Shown: piece after piece, positions 50,224 through 59,558 of the stretch | Numbering within the stretch: the stretch's first letter is position 1 | Layout: every line of letters begins with the position of its first letter | NCBI RefSeq assembly: GCF_002216065.1 | Contig: NZ_CP022282.1 | Coordinates: 3,162,001-3,226,000, forward strand | Source of the DNA: Chryseobacterium sp. T16E-39 | GTDB taxonomy: Bacteria; Bacteroidota; Bacteroidia; Flavobacteriales; Weeksellaceae | Length of the DNA stretch: 64,000 nucleotides | Reading direction: 5' to 3' | Made by a program: the position numbers and the translations under genes | The notes under the pieces: generated by a model | What the model saw: only the letters and a program-made list of their open reading frames with translations | Told to the model about the DNA's origin: nothing | Databases searched by the model: none

Positions 50224-52374
50224 TTAATCAACAATCTTGAAATCCAGTTGTTTCTGAATTAAGTTCGCTTTCACTACTTTGATCTGAACTTCATCTCCCA
50301 ACTGATATTTTTTACCTGTCCTTGAACCATATACTGCATGGGTTGCTTTATCATAAACATAAGAATCATCTACTAGATCTCTCAATTTGATTAATCCCTC
50401 TGCACCATTGTCAGGAATTTCAACCCAGAAACCAAATTCTGCAACTCCGGAAATAACTCCTTTGAAATTTTCTCCCAGGTGTTTTTCCATGAATTTTACC
50501 TGCATGAATTTAATAGAATCTCTTTCTGCATCCGCAGCTAATCTTTCCATCGCGCTACAGTGCTTTGCTTTTTCTTCCAATTCATTTCTATCCGGAGATT
50601 TTCCACCATCCAGATAATGCTGTAGCAAACGGTGAGCAAGTAAATCAGGATAACGACGGATAGGAGAGGTGAAGTGAGAATAATATTCAAATCCTAAACC
50701 ATAATGTCCGATAGGCTCAGTGGAGTAGACTGCTTTACTCATACTTCGCATGGCTAAGGTTTCAATCATATTTTCTTCTCCTTTCCCTTTTACATCATAC
50801 AATAACTTATTCAAAGATTCAGCTACTTTCTTTGTGTTGGCAAGATTCATCTGATATCCAAATGTAGAAACAAAATCTCTTAATGCTTCTAATTTTGCAG
50901 GATCCGGATCATCATGAACTCTATATATAAAAGTATTGTTCGAAACTCCTCCTTTGTTCGTTAAAGAAACAAACTCTGAAACTTTTTTATTGGCTAAAAG
51001 CATAAATTCCTCAATCAGGTGATTTGAATCCTTGCTTATTTTAAAGTAAACGCCAATAGGCTGATTATTTTCATCCAGATTAAATCTTACTTCACTTCTA
51101 TCAAATGTAATGGCTCCATTATTAATACGTTCCTGACGCATAATTTTAGCCAGTTTGTCCAGTACAAGAATTTCTTCCGTTAAATCTCCCTGCTGGGTTT
51201 CGATACGTTCCTGAGCTTCTTCATAGGTAAATCTCCTATCCGAATGAATAACCGTTCTTCCAAACCATTGTTTCTGAATTTCTGCATTGTCATTCAATTC
51301 AAAAACAGCTGAGAAGGTATATTTATCTTCGTTCGGGCGAAGTGAACATACATCATTACTTAATACTTCCGGTAACATAGGAACTACACGATCCACCAAA
51401 TACACTGAAGTAGCTCTTTGATAAGCTTCATCATCTAAAATAGTTCCAGGAACTACATAATGAGAGACATCAGCGATATGAACACCAATTTCCCAATTTC
51501 CATTTTTTAATTTTTGGATGGATAATGCATCATCAAAATCCTTTGCATCTTTAGGGTCAATTGTAAATGTGCAGACATTACGCATATCACGACGTTTTGC
51601 AACTTCATCATCCGTAATCTGTCTGTTGATCTTATCTGCATCCTGTTCTACTTCTTCCGGAAAATCATATGGCAAACCATATTCAGCTAAAATGGAGTGT
51701 ATTTCTGTTTCATGTTCTCCCGGAGCCCCTAAAACTTTGATGATTTCTCCTTCAGGGTTTTTATCTCCAGGTTTCCATTCCGTCATTTTTACGACTACCT
51801 TATCTCCATCTTCAGCACCTCCAAATTTTCCTTTAGGAATGAAAATATCTGTATTGATCGATTTTTTATCGCAAACAACAAATCCAAAATCTTTATGGGT
51901 AACTACCTGCAGGGTTCCTACAAATTCGGTTCTGGTTCTTTCCAAAACTTCTAAAACAGAGCCCTCAAGTTTTTTACCTTTATACGTATATGTTACTATT
52001 AATACTTTATCGCCTTGCAAAGCATCTTTTACATTTTTCGAATGGATAAAAATATCATCTTCCATTCCATCTACATTCACATAAGCATTTCCGGATTGAT
52101 TGAAATCAATAACTCCCGTTAATGTTCCTGCAATATTTAAATTGATAATGTATTTTCCTTTATCAGTTTCTTTAATTTTTTCTGAAGACTGCAGCTTATG
52201 TAAAGCCTGGATCACCATTTCCCTCTGTCTGGGATTCTTGTAATCGATTCCATCAGCGATCTGTTTATAATTATAGACTTTTGATGAGTTTTCATTCATA
52301 AATCTGAGGATCAATCTCCCGATCTCCATTAATTTATGGTCATTTTTTTGACTTATATATTTTCTTTTTTTCAT
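50224..52374 (-). CDS. rnr: Ribonuclease R
   Basis: 3'-5' exoribonuclease of 716 residues. An N-terminal helix-turn-helix-like part (about 1-70), two cold-shock OB folds (about 75-220), the RNB catalytic domain (about 255-585) with FTIDPKDAKDFDDALS providing the Asp residues that bind Mg, and the terminal S1 domain with GVISGVAEFGFWVEIPDNG. It degrades structured RNA and takes part in rRNA quality control and trans-translation. The length is that of RNase R rather than RNase II. About 250 non-coding bases separate it from rpiB. Confidence 0.96.
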   Translation of the reverse strand: MKKRKYISQKNDHKLMEIGRLILRFMNENSSKVYNYKQIADGIDYKNPRQREMVIQALHKLQSSEKIKETDKGKYIINLNIAGTLTGVIDFNQSGNAYVNVDGMEDDIFIHSKNVKDALQGDKVLIVTYTYKGKKLEGSVLEVLERTRTEFVGTLQVVTHKDFGFVVCDKKSINTDIFIPKGKFGGAEDGDKVVVKMTEWKPGDKNPEGEIIKVLGAPGEHETEIHSILAEYGLPYDFPEEVEQDADKINRQITDDEVAKRRDMRNVCTFTIDPKDAKDFDDALSIQKLKNGNWEIGVHIADVSHYVVPGTILDDEAYQRATSVYLVDRVVPMLPEVLSNDVCSLRPNEDKYTFSAVFELNDNAEIQKQWFGRTVIHSDRRFTYEEAQERIETQQGDLTEEILVLDKLAKIMRQERINNGAITFDRSEVRFNLDENNQPIGVYFKISKDSNHLIEEFMLLANKKVSEFVSLTNKGGVSNNTFIYRVHDDPDPAKLEALRDFVSTFGYQMNLANTKKVAESLNKLLYDVKGKGEENMIETLAMRSMSKAVYSTEPIGHYGLGFEYYSHFTSPIRRYPDLLAHRLLQHYLDGGKSPDRNELEEKAKHCSAMERLAADAERDSIKFMQVKFMEKHLGENFKGVISGVAEFGFWVEIPDNGAEGLIKLRDLVDDSYVYDKATHAVYGSRTGKKYQLGDEVQIKVVKANLIQKQLDFKIVD

Positions 52375-52586
52375 TTTTTAAAAATTATTTTCAATATCAA
52401 CAGCATTATTTTCCTTCCATTCTTTTAATAACGGGAGTTTTAGTTCGTATAAATTTAATACAAAAAAGGAGAAGAGGGGGTGAAAAACCTATTATAAATA
52501 AATTTAATATTATCAATAGAGATTTTGAAGGAAATATAGAATGTGTTTCTATTTGTTGTTGCAAAGATAGGTAATTTAAAATAAAT

Positions 52587-52614
52587 AAGGCTTGCAATTT
52601 GATTTACAAGCCTT
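52587..52614 (-). terminator. Terminator of rpiB
   Basis: On the minus strand AAGGCTTGTAA and TTGCAAGCCTT form an 11-bp stem with one G-U pair, then TTATTTATTTT. It lies 8 bases after the rpiB stop. Confidence 0.8.
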
Positions 52615-52622
52615 TATATTTT

Positions 52623-53057
52623 TTAGCAAAATGCTATTTTGTCTACTCTCGTCTGATGTCTGCCACCTTCGAAATTGGTAGAGAGAAATTTCTCAACGAT
52701 TTCTATAGCCAACTCCTTAGATATGAATCTTGCTGGCATTGAAATCATATTAGCATCATTATGCTGTCTCGCCAGCGAAGCAATTTCAGGCATCCAGCAA
52801 AGTGCGCAACGGATCTTCTGATGCTTGTTAGCAGTGATCTGCACTCCATTTCCACTTCCGCAAATAAGGATTCCTAATTCGTTTTCCCCATTTTCTACAG
52901 AAGTTGCTGCAGGATGCACAAAGTCAGGATAATCCACACTGTCTGTGGAAAACGTTCCAAAATCCTGAATATCAAATCGTTCTGAAAAATAGTTTTTAAC
53001 AATCTCCTTATATTCAAAACCTGCATGATCGGCTGCAATCGCAATTTTTCTTTTCAT
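52623..53057 (-). CDS. rpiB: Ribose-5-phosphate isomerase B
   Basis: Protein of 144 residues, RpiB/LacA family. KIAIAADHAGFEYKEIVKNY at the N-terminus holds the catalytic Asp-His; GILICGSGNGVQITANKHQK is the anion-binding loop with the active-site Cys, and SLARQHNDANMISMPAR the signature. It interconverts ribose-5-phosphate and ribulose-5-phosphate in the pentose phosphate pathway. It is the first gene after a long AT-rich gap with DnaA-box-like sequences. The LacA (galactose-6-phosphate) function is not expected here. Confidence 0.94.
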   Translation of the reverse strand: MKRKIAIAADHAGFEYKEIVKNYFSERFDIQDFGTFSTDSVDYPDFVHPAATSVENGENELGILICGSGNGVQITANKHQKIRCALCWMPEIASLARQHNDANMISMPARFISKELAIEIVEKFLSTNFEGGRHQTRVDKIAFC

Positions 53058-53608
53058 AGTAGTTGTATTAGACTTTATATAGATTTATTTCCCTACAAAT
53101 TTAAGTATTAAAAATCAATTGTTAGTTTATCACTAGTTAATTGTGAAAAGCAATGTGAATAACTGTGGAAAAGTTTTATAAACTAATTATTTTTCCAACG
53201 CTAAAATTAACTAATGAGAAAAATCCTCGGAAAGTCAACACAAAATTTTAAAAATCTTTTTTGGAGGAATTCGTTAACTTTTCCATAAACGAGTAATTAA
53301 TAATCAAAATTGTTAACAACTAATCCATTTTTGTTAGTAACCCTCTGAATAATCAGATTTACAAGAAATTATATTGTGAATTAAATATGAATTATATAAA
53401 AATTTAGTGTTATCAACTTTTTGGCATAAAGTTATCCCCGAAACTCACAACACTCAACAACAATACTCATTCTTCTTTTCTTCAAAAAAAAAAAATATTG
53501 GTTAGTGAGTGTTGGGCTTGTGGGAAGTTTTTTGAAAACTTTTTTTGAATCAATCTTTTCCAAAAGTTTAAAATCTTACATTTGTGAAACGAAAATTCTA
53601 AGATATTT
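53058..53608. other. AT-rich 551-base gap with DnaA-box-like sites (candidate origin)
   Basis: Divergent intergenic region between rpiB (minus) and pgk (plus). It holds TGTGAATAA (53154-53162, a match to the TTATNCACA DnaA box on the other strand) one base before TGTGGAAAA (53164-53172, one mismatch to TTATCCACA), and weaker TTATCCCCG (53432-53440) and TTATCAACT. The inverted repeat CAACACTCA (53448-53456) / TGAGTGTTG (53506-53514) brackets an A12 tract. AT-rich stretches cover the rest. No ORF is supported. This is not proof of an origin. Confidence 0.4.
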
Positions 53609-54799
53609 ATGAAAACAGTCAATGATTTCAATTTTAAAGACAAGAAGGCTTTAGTGAGGGTGGATTTTAATGTTCCGCAAGATGATCAGCTTAAAGTTAC
53701 AGATAATACAAGGATTGCGGCTGTAAAGCCAACTATTGATAAAATTCTTAATGATGGTGGATCGGTAATTTTAATGACTCACTTAGGAAGACCAAAAGGA
53801 GAGGCGAAAGACGAATTTTCTTTGAAGCATATTCTGGGAGAAGTTTCTAATGTCTTGGGAAAAGAAGTAAAATTTGTAGACGAGTCTATAGGAGCAAAAG
53901 CTGAGCAAGCTGCTTCTGAGCTTAATCCTGGAGAAATTTTGTTGTTGGAGAATTTACGATTTCATAATGAAGAGGAAAAAGGGGATAGAGGATTTGCTGA
54001 GCAGCTTTCTAAATTGGGAGATGCATATGTGAATGATGCTTTTGGGACTGCCCATAGAGCTCATGCTTCTACAGCAGTTATTGCTGAATTTTTTAATTCA
54101 ACTAAATTTTTCGGTTTACTAATGGCTAATGAACTTAAAGCTATTGATAAAGTATTAAAGAGTGGTGAAAGGCCTGTTACAGCGATACTTGGTGGATCAA
54201 AGGTTTCAACTAAAATTACCATTATAGAAAATATTCTTCCGGCAATCGATAATTTGATTATTGGTGGCGGGATGGCATTTACATTTATTAAAGCACTTGG
54301 TGGTAAGATTGGAAACTCACTGGTTGAAGAAGATAAATTACCATTGGCTTTGGAAATTTTAGGTAAAGCAAAAGAGCATAGTGTAAAAGTTTATCTTCCT
54401 TCTGATACGATCATAGCGGAAAGTTTTAGTAATGATGCGGATAGGAAAGAAGTGGATATTTATGCAATTCCTGAAGGTTGGATGGGATTGGATGCAGGTT
54501 CAAAATCAAGAGATCAGTTCAATGATGTTCTTCTTAATTCCAGAACAATTTTATGGAATGGTCCGATAGGAGTTTTTGAAATGTCTAATTTTGCTGGTGG
54601 AACTGTTGCACTCGGTGACAGTATAGCTGAGGCTACGAAACTGGGAGCTTTTTCTTTAGTAGGAGGTGGAGATAGTGTTGCTTTCGTTAAGCAATTCGGA
54701 TATGGAGATAAAGTAAGTTATGTATCTACCGGAGGGGGTGCAATGCTTGAAAGTTTGGAAGGCCTGGAACTTCCTGGTATTGCAGCTATTAATAAGTAA
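53609..54799 (+). CDS. pgk: Phosphoglycerate kinase
   Basis: Glycolytic enzyme of 396 residues that makes ATP from 1,3-bisphosphoglycerate. N-terminal substrate site RVDFNVPQDDQLKVTDNTRI and MTHLGRPKGE; hinge and nucleotide site LGGSKVSTKI, GGGMAFTFIKALGGKIG and VGGGDSVAFVKQFG; terminal STGGGAMLESLEG. Full length, no odd feature. It is a single-gene unit with a terminator shared with the convergent papain-like gene. Confidence 0.97.
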   Translation: MKTVNDFNFKDKKALVRVDFNVPQDDQLKVTDNTRIAAVKPTIDKILNDGGSVILMTHLGRPKGEAKDEFSLKHILGEVSNVLGKEVKFVDESIGAKAEQAASELNPGEILLLENLRFHNEEEKGDRGFAEQLSKLGDAYVNDAFGTAHRAHASTAVIAEFFNSTKFFGLLMANELKAIDKVLKSGERPVTAILGGSKVSTKITIIENILPAIDNLIIGGGMAFTFIKALGGKIGNSLVEEDKLPLALEILGKAKEHSVKVYLPSDTIIAESFSNDADRKEVDIYAIPEGWMGLDAGSKSRDQFNDVLLNSRTILWNGPIGVFEMSNFAGGTVALGDSIAEATKLGAFSLVGGGDSVAFVKQFGYGDKVSYVSTGGGAMLESLEGLELPGIAAINK

Positions 54800-54818
54800 A
54801 AACTGTTATTATATAAAT

Positions 54819-54852
54819 AAAGTAACCTTCCCATAACAGGAAGGTTACTTTT
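54819..54852. terminator. Bidirectional terminator (pgk / papain-like gene)
   Basis: AAAGTAACCTTCC, short loop, GGAAGGTTACTTT: 13-bp stem with flanking A and T tracts, between convergent stops. Confidence 0.92.
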
Positions 54853-54866
54853 TATTTTATATTAAC

Positions 54867-55748
54867 TTATTGAACATAAGCTACATAACATTCATTGATA
54901 GCACCATTATTTGTTTTAGCAAAGAATGAATAATCTATCCAAAAATACCCGTTATTTCCCCAGCTGGTTCCCCATTGGTTTTGTACTTTGAATGCTTGTT
55001 TATTGTCATCATATCCAATCACAGCAATTGCGTGTCCTCCACGTGAATTTCCCGAGTGTGAGCTCCATATCCATCCATTTGAGGAACTTAAATGATCAAA
55101 ACTGTAATCTACTGTAACTGCGATAATTATAGGTAGATTCATACTTAAAAGCGTTTTTACATTGCTTAGGTTTGTTTTGTCCACAGTTGCCCATGTAGTA
55201 AATTTGTGTGTACTGGCTGCATTTTTCTGAGAAGTGTTTGGCTGAGTAGAACATCCGGTATCGTTGTAAGGCATCTCAGCCCAACTACAAACCCCTTGAT
55301 TTTTGATGAGATTTAACCCATCACTTACATAAGCACCTGCATCACATGATCCCAGCTTGATCTGGTTGTACACGTATTCAGGACTTCTTTTTGCGGTCAC
55401 CCCTTTAAAGTTGGATTCCAGTGAACTGGCTGTTGTGTAGGCTGTTGCCCATGCAACGCAAGATCCTTCGGCGCCTTGATCACCAATGGCGGGTAAGCCA
55501 GGAATAAAATAGCTTGATGCTAAAGCATTTTTAGCAGCTGATTCAGTCTTTCCTTTTAATTTCAAGGTAAGTTCATTGATGTTTACTTTTGCGAAATTGT
55601 CATAAGTTGTCTGATCTATCAGCTTTGCTCCTAAAGAATGATTTTTTTGTGCTTCATTAGAAGTAGTGTTGAGATCTTCGTCTCTTTTTTCGCATGATGT
55701 AACGGATAGCATTCCTATTGCTATCATTACGATTTTGAAATTTTTCAT
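54867..55748 (-). CDS. C1 (papain-like) cysteine peptidase lipoprotein
   Basis: Lipoprotein of 293 residues: MKNFKIVMIAIGMLSVTSCEK with lipobox VTSC (Cys19), then a linker, a propeptide-like part and a papain domain. Catalytic residues: Gln/Cys in GDQGAEGSCVAWATAYTTAS, His in GGHAIAVIGYDDN and Asn in FKVQNQWGTSWGNNGYFW. It is therefore probably active, in the periplasm or on the cell surface. The gene is flanked on its upstream side by an extremely AT-rich 0.8-kb stretch, uncommon around the neighbouring genes, so it may be a sporadic insertion between pgk and the methyltransferase. Confidence 0.9.
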   Translation of the reverse strand: MKNFKIVMIAIGMLSVTSCEKRDEDLNTTSNEAQKNHSLGAKLIDQTTYDNFAKVNINELTLKLKGKTESAAKNALASSYFIPGLPAIGDQGAEGSCVAWATAYTTASSLESNFKGVTAKRSPEYVYNQIKLGSCDAGAYVSDGLNLIKNQGVCSWAEMPYNDTGCSTQPNTSQKNAASTHKFTTWATVDKTNLSNVKTLLSMNLPIIIAVTVDYSFDHLSSSNGWIWSSHSGNSRGGHAIAVIGYDDNKQAFKVQNQWGTSWGNNGYFWIDYSFFAKTNNGAINECYVAYVQ

Positions 55749-56582
55749 TGAATAATATTTTAAATGGTTCTGTGAATGTATATATTATTTTCACATATAG
55801 ATGATTTATTTTTATGTAAACATATTATTTATTAAACAAAATGCAATAATTAATATTTTTTACTGATATATTTTTATTTTGGTTTATTTTGTTATTATTA
55901 ATTTTAATTTTTTTAAATATTTTTAATATTTGATGCATTTTTATTAATTTTTAATATATTTTATTAAAATTTTTTTTGAATTTATATATATTATTAAATT
56001 ATTTATTTTATTTCGTTCAATTATTGTAATTTTTTTTTGATCTTTTTAGTGAAAAATTGAATTTTGTTAATTATTTTTCAATATAAAAGTGAAAAAAATG
56101 ACCTTTAAGTATTGTTTTTTGTAATATTTTAAATATCTCTAGTAAATTAGTGGTGTATTTCTTATCTGTTATAATCTGTTCTAAAAGCGTATATTTTATT
56201 ACAACGGATTACATCTCTGATTTAAAAATGGTGTTTTATATGGTTAATCTAATTGGAGGTAATCCTGGGAAGTGGAAATAGGGTAGAAGTGTAGGATTGC
56301 AAACTTTAGTGAAGCATGTTATGATTTTATTGAAAGATCTAAATGAATTATCCTTGAAATATATGTGATCATAAAAAATCTTAACATATAAACTGGAACA
56401 TAAAATTTAAGAATTGAAAATAAGTATGAAAAAAAATAGTTCGACATTTGTCGAACTATTTTCATTTATGATGATTCTAATTTGTTAAGATTTTTATTGA
56501 ATCCCATTTATGTCTGGTTTTTTAGATTTTAGTATAAAAACGGTGAAAATTGACCTTCACAAATGGGTTAAAAATCGACTTT
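55749..56582. other. 834-base AT-rich gap with no supported gene
   Basis: About 55800-56100 is almost entirely A and T, with many short T and A runs. No ORF of credible length or composition, tRNA or repeat was found. The only structure is the hairpin at 56433-56462. The rest presumably contains the papain-like gene's promoter. Confidence 0.6.
56433..56462 (-). terminator. Hairpin, probable terminator of the methyltransferase gene
   Basis: AAAATAGTTCGACA and TGTCGAACTATTTT are complementary over 14 bp. It lies about 120 bases after the methyltransferase stop on the minus strand and has A/T tracts on both sides, so it may work in either direction. Confidence 0.6.
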
Positions 56583-57404
56583 CTATCTTTTTTCGATAAT
56601 GTATATCAAACTTGAAAATTCGTTCGAAAAAAGTGCTTTTATGTTAGAAATCGTTCCATGGATTACTGCTTTTAGCCAAAAAAGCGGTGATTTTTTATAT
56701 TTTTCGCTTAACATTGAGATGTAATACGAATCGAGAACAAGGGGTTTAATCTTTCTCAATTTCCAGTCTGGGTTTTTTGAAATTAGATTTTCCATGCCCT
56801 TTTTAGAAAAATGAAAGATATGTCTGGGAACATCATAAGCTGCCCAGTATTCTTTATAATGTTTTGCATCATAAGATGTAGGGTTGGGTACTGCTATAAT
56901 CAGTAGACCTTTTTCCTTTAATTTGTTATGAAATATTTCCAGCATTTCTGACTGATTTTCGATATGTTCAAATACATGCCATAAAGTGATGGCATCTAAA
57001 CTTTTATTTTCAATTACACTGATATGATCTAAAATCGTAGCAGAGGTTACTTTATTTTCTGCAGCCTTCCTGGCATCCGGATCCGGTTCGAATCCAAATG
57101 TTTGAAAATCTTTTTCTATAAATTTTACAAACTCTCCTGCACCACATCCGTAATCAAGAACTTTTGAGTTCTTTTGTAATCTGTCGATCAGAATTGTTTT
57201 TTTATACTGAAGATTGAACGATTGAAGAAATTTATACAATTTTTCTTTTAAACTTCCTGAATCCTGATGATGGGAGATATACTCTTCGCTTTCATAATAT
57301 CTTGAAATGTTAGATGGAATAGGGGAGGTTTTAAATACTCCTTTCGTTTCTGTTTCTTCAATTTCAAATATTTCCTGAGTCAGAAAGTGATCTTTAATTT
57401 TCAT
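56583..57404 (-). CDS. Class I SAM-dependent methyltransferase
   Basis: Methyltransferase of 273 residues. The SAM-binding motif I is VLDYGCGAGEFVKFI, motif II GFEPDPDARKAAE, motif IV LDAITLWHVFEHIENQSEM and a following LIIAVPNPTSYDAKHYK. The N-terminal 80 residues (TKGVFKTSPIPSNISRYYES) and the C-terminal part with AAYDVPRHIFHFSKKGMENL resemble the UbiG-like or Methyltransf_23 group common in Bacteroidetes sugar or lipid clusters. Substrate unknown. It lies about 110 bases after mnmG. Confidence 0.9.
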   Translation of the reverse strand: MKIKDHFLTQEIFEIEETETKGVFKTSPIPSNISRYYESEEYISHHQDSGSLKEKLYKFLQSFNLQYKKTILIDRLQKNSKVLDYGCGAGEFVKFIEKDFQTFGFEPDPDARKAAENKVTSATILDHISVIENKSLDAITLWHVFEHIENQSEMLEIFHNKLKEKGLLIIAVPNPTSYDAKHYKEYWAAYDVPRHIFHFSKKGMENLISKNPDWKLRKIKPLVLDSYYISMLSEKYKKSPLFWLKAVIHGTISNIKALFSNEFSSLIYIIEKR

Positions 57405-57492
57405 TAAAATATTCTTTTATATTAAAAATTAAGATATTCAGAGTTGGCAAAGAAGCTCATAAATACCTTAATTTTTGTTTTTTCATAAAATA

Positions 57493-57508
57493 TGTTTCAC
57501 GTGAAACA
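57493..57508. promoter_or_regulatory. parS site 1
   Basis: TGTTTCACGTGAAACA, a perfect 16-bp palindrome identical to the classical ParB binding site parS. It lies 8 bases downstream of mnmG. parS sites cluster near the chromosomal origin, so this region is probably in the origin domain. Confidence 0.92.
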
Positions 57509-57516
57509 TAATGCAA

Positions 57517-59379
57517 TTATCGTCCTAAATACACCAGTAAAACATTAATATCAGCAGGGGAAACACCACTGATTCTTCCAGCCTGAGCAATTGTTTTTGG
57601 TCGTACATTATTCATTTTTTGCTTAGCTTCAGAAGATAGGCTGGCTAATTTTAAATAATCGAAATCTTCTGGGATTTTAATATTTTCTAGGCGATTAAGT
57701 TTAGAGACATTTTCTTTCTCTTTTTCGATATAGCCTCTGTATTTAATATTTACTTCTGCCTGTTCTCTTACTTCATCTGAAAAAGTTGATGATACTTCCT
57801 TGATTGCTTCAATACCTTCCAGTTTTTCTAAAGTAATATTAGGTCTGGTAAGGAATTGAGCGGCTCTGTAGGCTTGATCTACCGGATTACTATCCATACT
57901 TTCTAAAATAGGATTAATGATTCCTGGTTTTAAAGAAGTTTCTCGTAAAAAGGTTTCAAGTTCCTCACTTTTAGCTATTTTATCTTGAACTCTAATTAAT
58001 CTGTCCTCTTTAGCTAAACCAAGCTCATATGCTTTTTCAGTTAATCTGATATCTGCATTGTCTTGTCTTAATAGTAGTCTGTATTCTGCTCTCGAAGTAA
58101 ACATTCTGTAAGGTTCTTCCGTTCCTTTTGTAATGAGATCGTCTATTAGTACACCAATATAAGCTTCATCTCTATTTAAAATAAATTCATCCTTATCATG
58201 TACTTTATTGTGGGCATTAATTCCTGCCATCAGGCCTTGGCCTGCGGCTTCTTCATATCCTGTTGTCCCATTAATTTGTCCTGCAAAATATAGATTGTCG
58301 ATCAGTTTTGTTTCTAAAGTATGCTTTAATTGGGTAGGAGGGAAGTAGTCATATTCAATAGCATAGCCCGGGCGGAATACTTTTACGTTCTCGAATCCTG
58401 GAATATGCTTCATTGCTTTGATCTGTACGTCTTCCGGTAATGAAGAACTGAAACCATTTACATAAATTTCAACTGTTCTCCAGCCTTCCGGCTCCACGAA
58501 TAACTGATGTCTTGTTCTTTCTGCGAAACGATTGATCTTATCTTCAATACTAGGGCAGTATCTTGGACCTAGACTTTGAATGGTGCCATTGAACATTGGG
58601 CTTCTGTCAAAACCTTCCCTTAATATATCGTGTACAGTTTCGTTTGTATAAACGATGTGGCAGCTTAATTGTTTGGTTAACCTTGGAGTGTCTAAATAGC
58701 TGAATTTTTGTGGTTTTTCATCTCCTTTTTGTTCTTCCATTTTAGAATAATCAAGGCTTCTTCCATCTACTCTTGGTGGAGTACCTGTTTTCATTCTTCC
58801 TGCTTCAAAACCTAAAGAAACCAATTGTTCTGTAATACCAAATGCTCTTGGTTCTCCCATTCTTCCACCTCCTAATTGTTTATCTCCAACGTGGATCAAA
58901 CCATTCAGGAAAGTACCGTTTGTAAGGACAACAGATTTGGCTTTAATGGAAATTCCCAGGGAAGTTACAACTCCGGTTACTTTATTGTTTTCGACAATAA
59001 GTTGTTTTACCATATCCTGAAAGAAATCAAGATTAGGAGTATTTTCTAATGCTAATCGCCATTCCTCAGCAAACAGCATTCTATCATTTTGTGTTCTTGG
59101 AGACCACATTGCAGGACCTTTTGATAGGTTAAGCATTTTAAATTGGATGGCAGATTTATCGGCTATAATACCTGAATAGCCTCCCATTGCATCTATCTCG
59201 CGAACAATTTGTCCTTTTGCGATACCACCCATCGCGGGGTTGCAACTCATTTGACCAATAGTCTGCATGTTCATAGTGACAAGCAATGTTTTTGATCCTA
59301 AATTAGCAGCAGCAGCAGCAGCTTCACAGCCAGCATGGCCAGCACCTACTACTATTACATCATATATTTCTGAAATCAT
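57517..59379 (-). CDS. mnmG: tRNA uridine-5-carboxymethylaminomethyl modification protein MnmG (GidA)
   Basis: FAD protein of 620 residues, working with MnmE to build the xm5U modification at U34 of certain tRNAs. FAD-binding VVGAGHAGCEAAAAAANLGSK, the SCNPAMGGIAKGQIVREIDAM region, GTPPRVDGRSLDY and the C-terminal NIKYRGYIEKEKENVSKLNR and GRISGVSPADINVLLVYL match full-length MnmG. It is flanked by perfect parS sites on both sides. mnmG near the origin is a frequent arrangement in bacteria. Confidence 0.97.
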   Translation of the reverse strand: MISEIYDVIVVGAGHAGCEAAAAAANLGSKTLLVTMNMQTIGQMSCNPAMGGIAKGQIVREIDAMGGYSGIIADKSAIQFKMLNLSKGPAMWSPRTQNDRMLFAEEWRLALENTPNLDFFQDMVKQLIVENNKVTGVVTSLGISIKAKSVVLTNGTFLNGLIHVGDKQLGGGRMGEPRAFGITEQLVSLGFEAGRMKTGTPPRVDGRSLDYSKMEEQKGDEKPQKFSYLDTPRLTKQLSCHIVYTNETVHDILREGFDRSPMFNGTIQSLGPRYCPSIEDKINRFAERTRHQLFVEPEGWRTVEIYVNGFSSSLPEDVQIKAMKHIPGFENVKVFRPGYAIEYDYFPPTQLKHTLETKLIDNLYFAGQINGTTGYEEAAGQGLMAGINAHNKVHDKDEFILNRDEAYIGVLIDDLITKGTEEPYRMFTSRAEYRLLLRQDNADIRLTEKAYELGLAKEDRLIRVQDKIAKSEELETFLRETSLKPGIINPILESMDSNPVDQAYRAAQFLTRPNITLEKLEGIEAIKEVSSTFSDEVREQAEVNIKYRGYIEKEKENVSKLNRLENIKIPEDFDYLKLASLSSEAKQKMNNVRPKTIAQAGRISGVSPADINVLLVYLGR

Positions 59380-59423
59380 TTTATTACCTATTTTAAGGCT
59401 TAAATTTTAATCTTTTTACTAAA

Positions 59424-59439
59424 TGTTTCACGTGAAACA
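59424..59439. promoter_or_regulatory. parS site 2
   Basis: A second perfect TGTTTCACGTGAAACA, 45 bases before the mnmG start and 1.93 kb from site 1. Two sites bracketing one gene form a small ParB-loading cluster. Confidence 0.92.
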
Positions 59440-59558
59440 TTGTTTTAAAACAAGGCTTAAATGAGCCTCTATTGGGTGTTATTTGCCTTATTGATATTTC
59501 ATTTTATCCTAAAAATGAATTAAAATAAAGGCAATGCTATTATAAATGCTAAAAAATA

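Noticed and set aside
52406..52597. 63-codon minus-strand ORF between rnr and rpiB
   Set aside because: It runs through the rpiB terminator and has biased hydrophobic composition; no family resemblance.
46550..53057. GC-skew or strand switch that would fix an origin in the rpiB-pgk gap
   Set aside because: Genes on both sides are mainly on the minus strand; only pgk is reversed. A skew could not be computed by eye, so the origin claim is kept as a candidate only.
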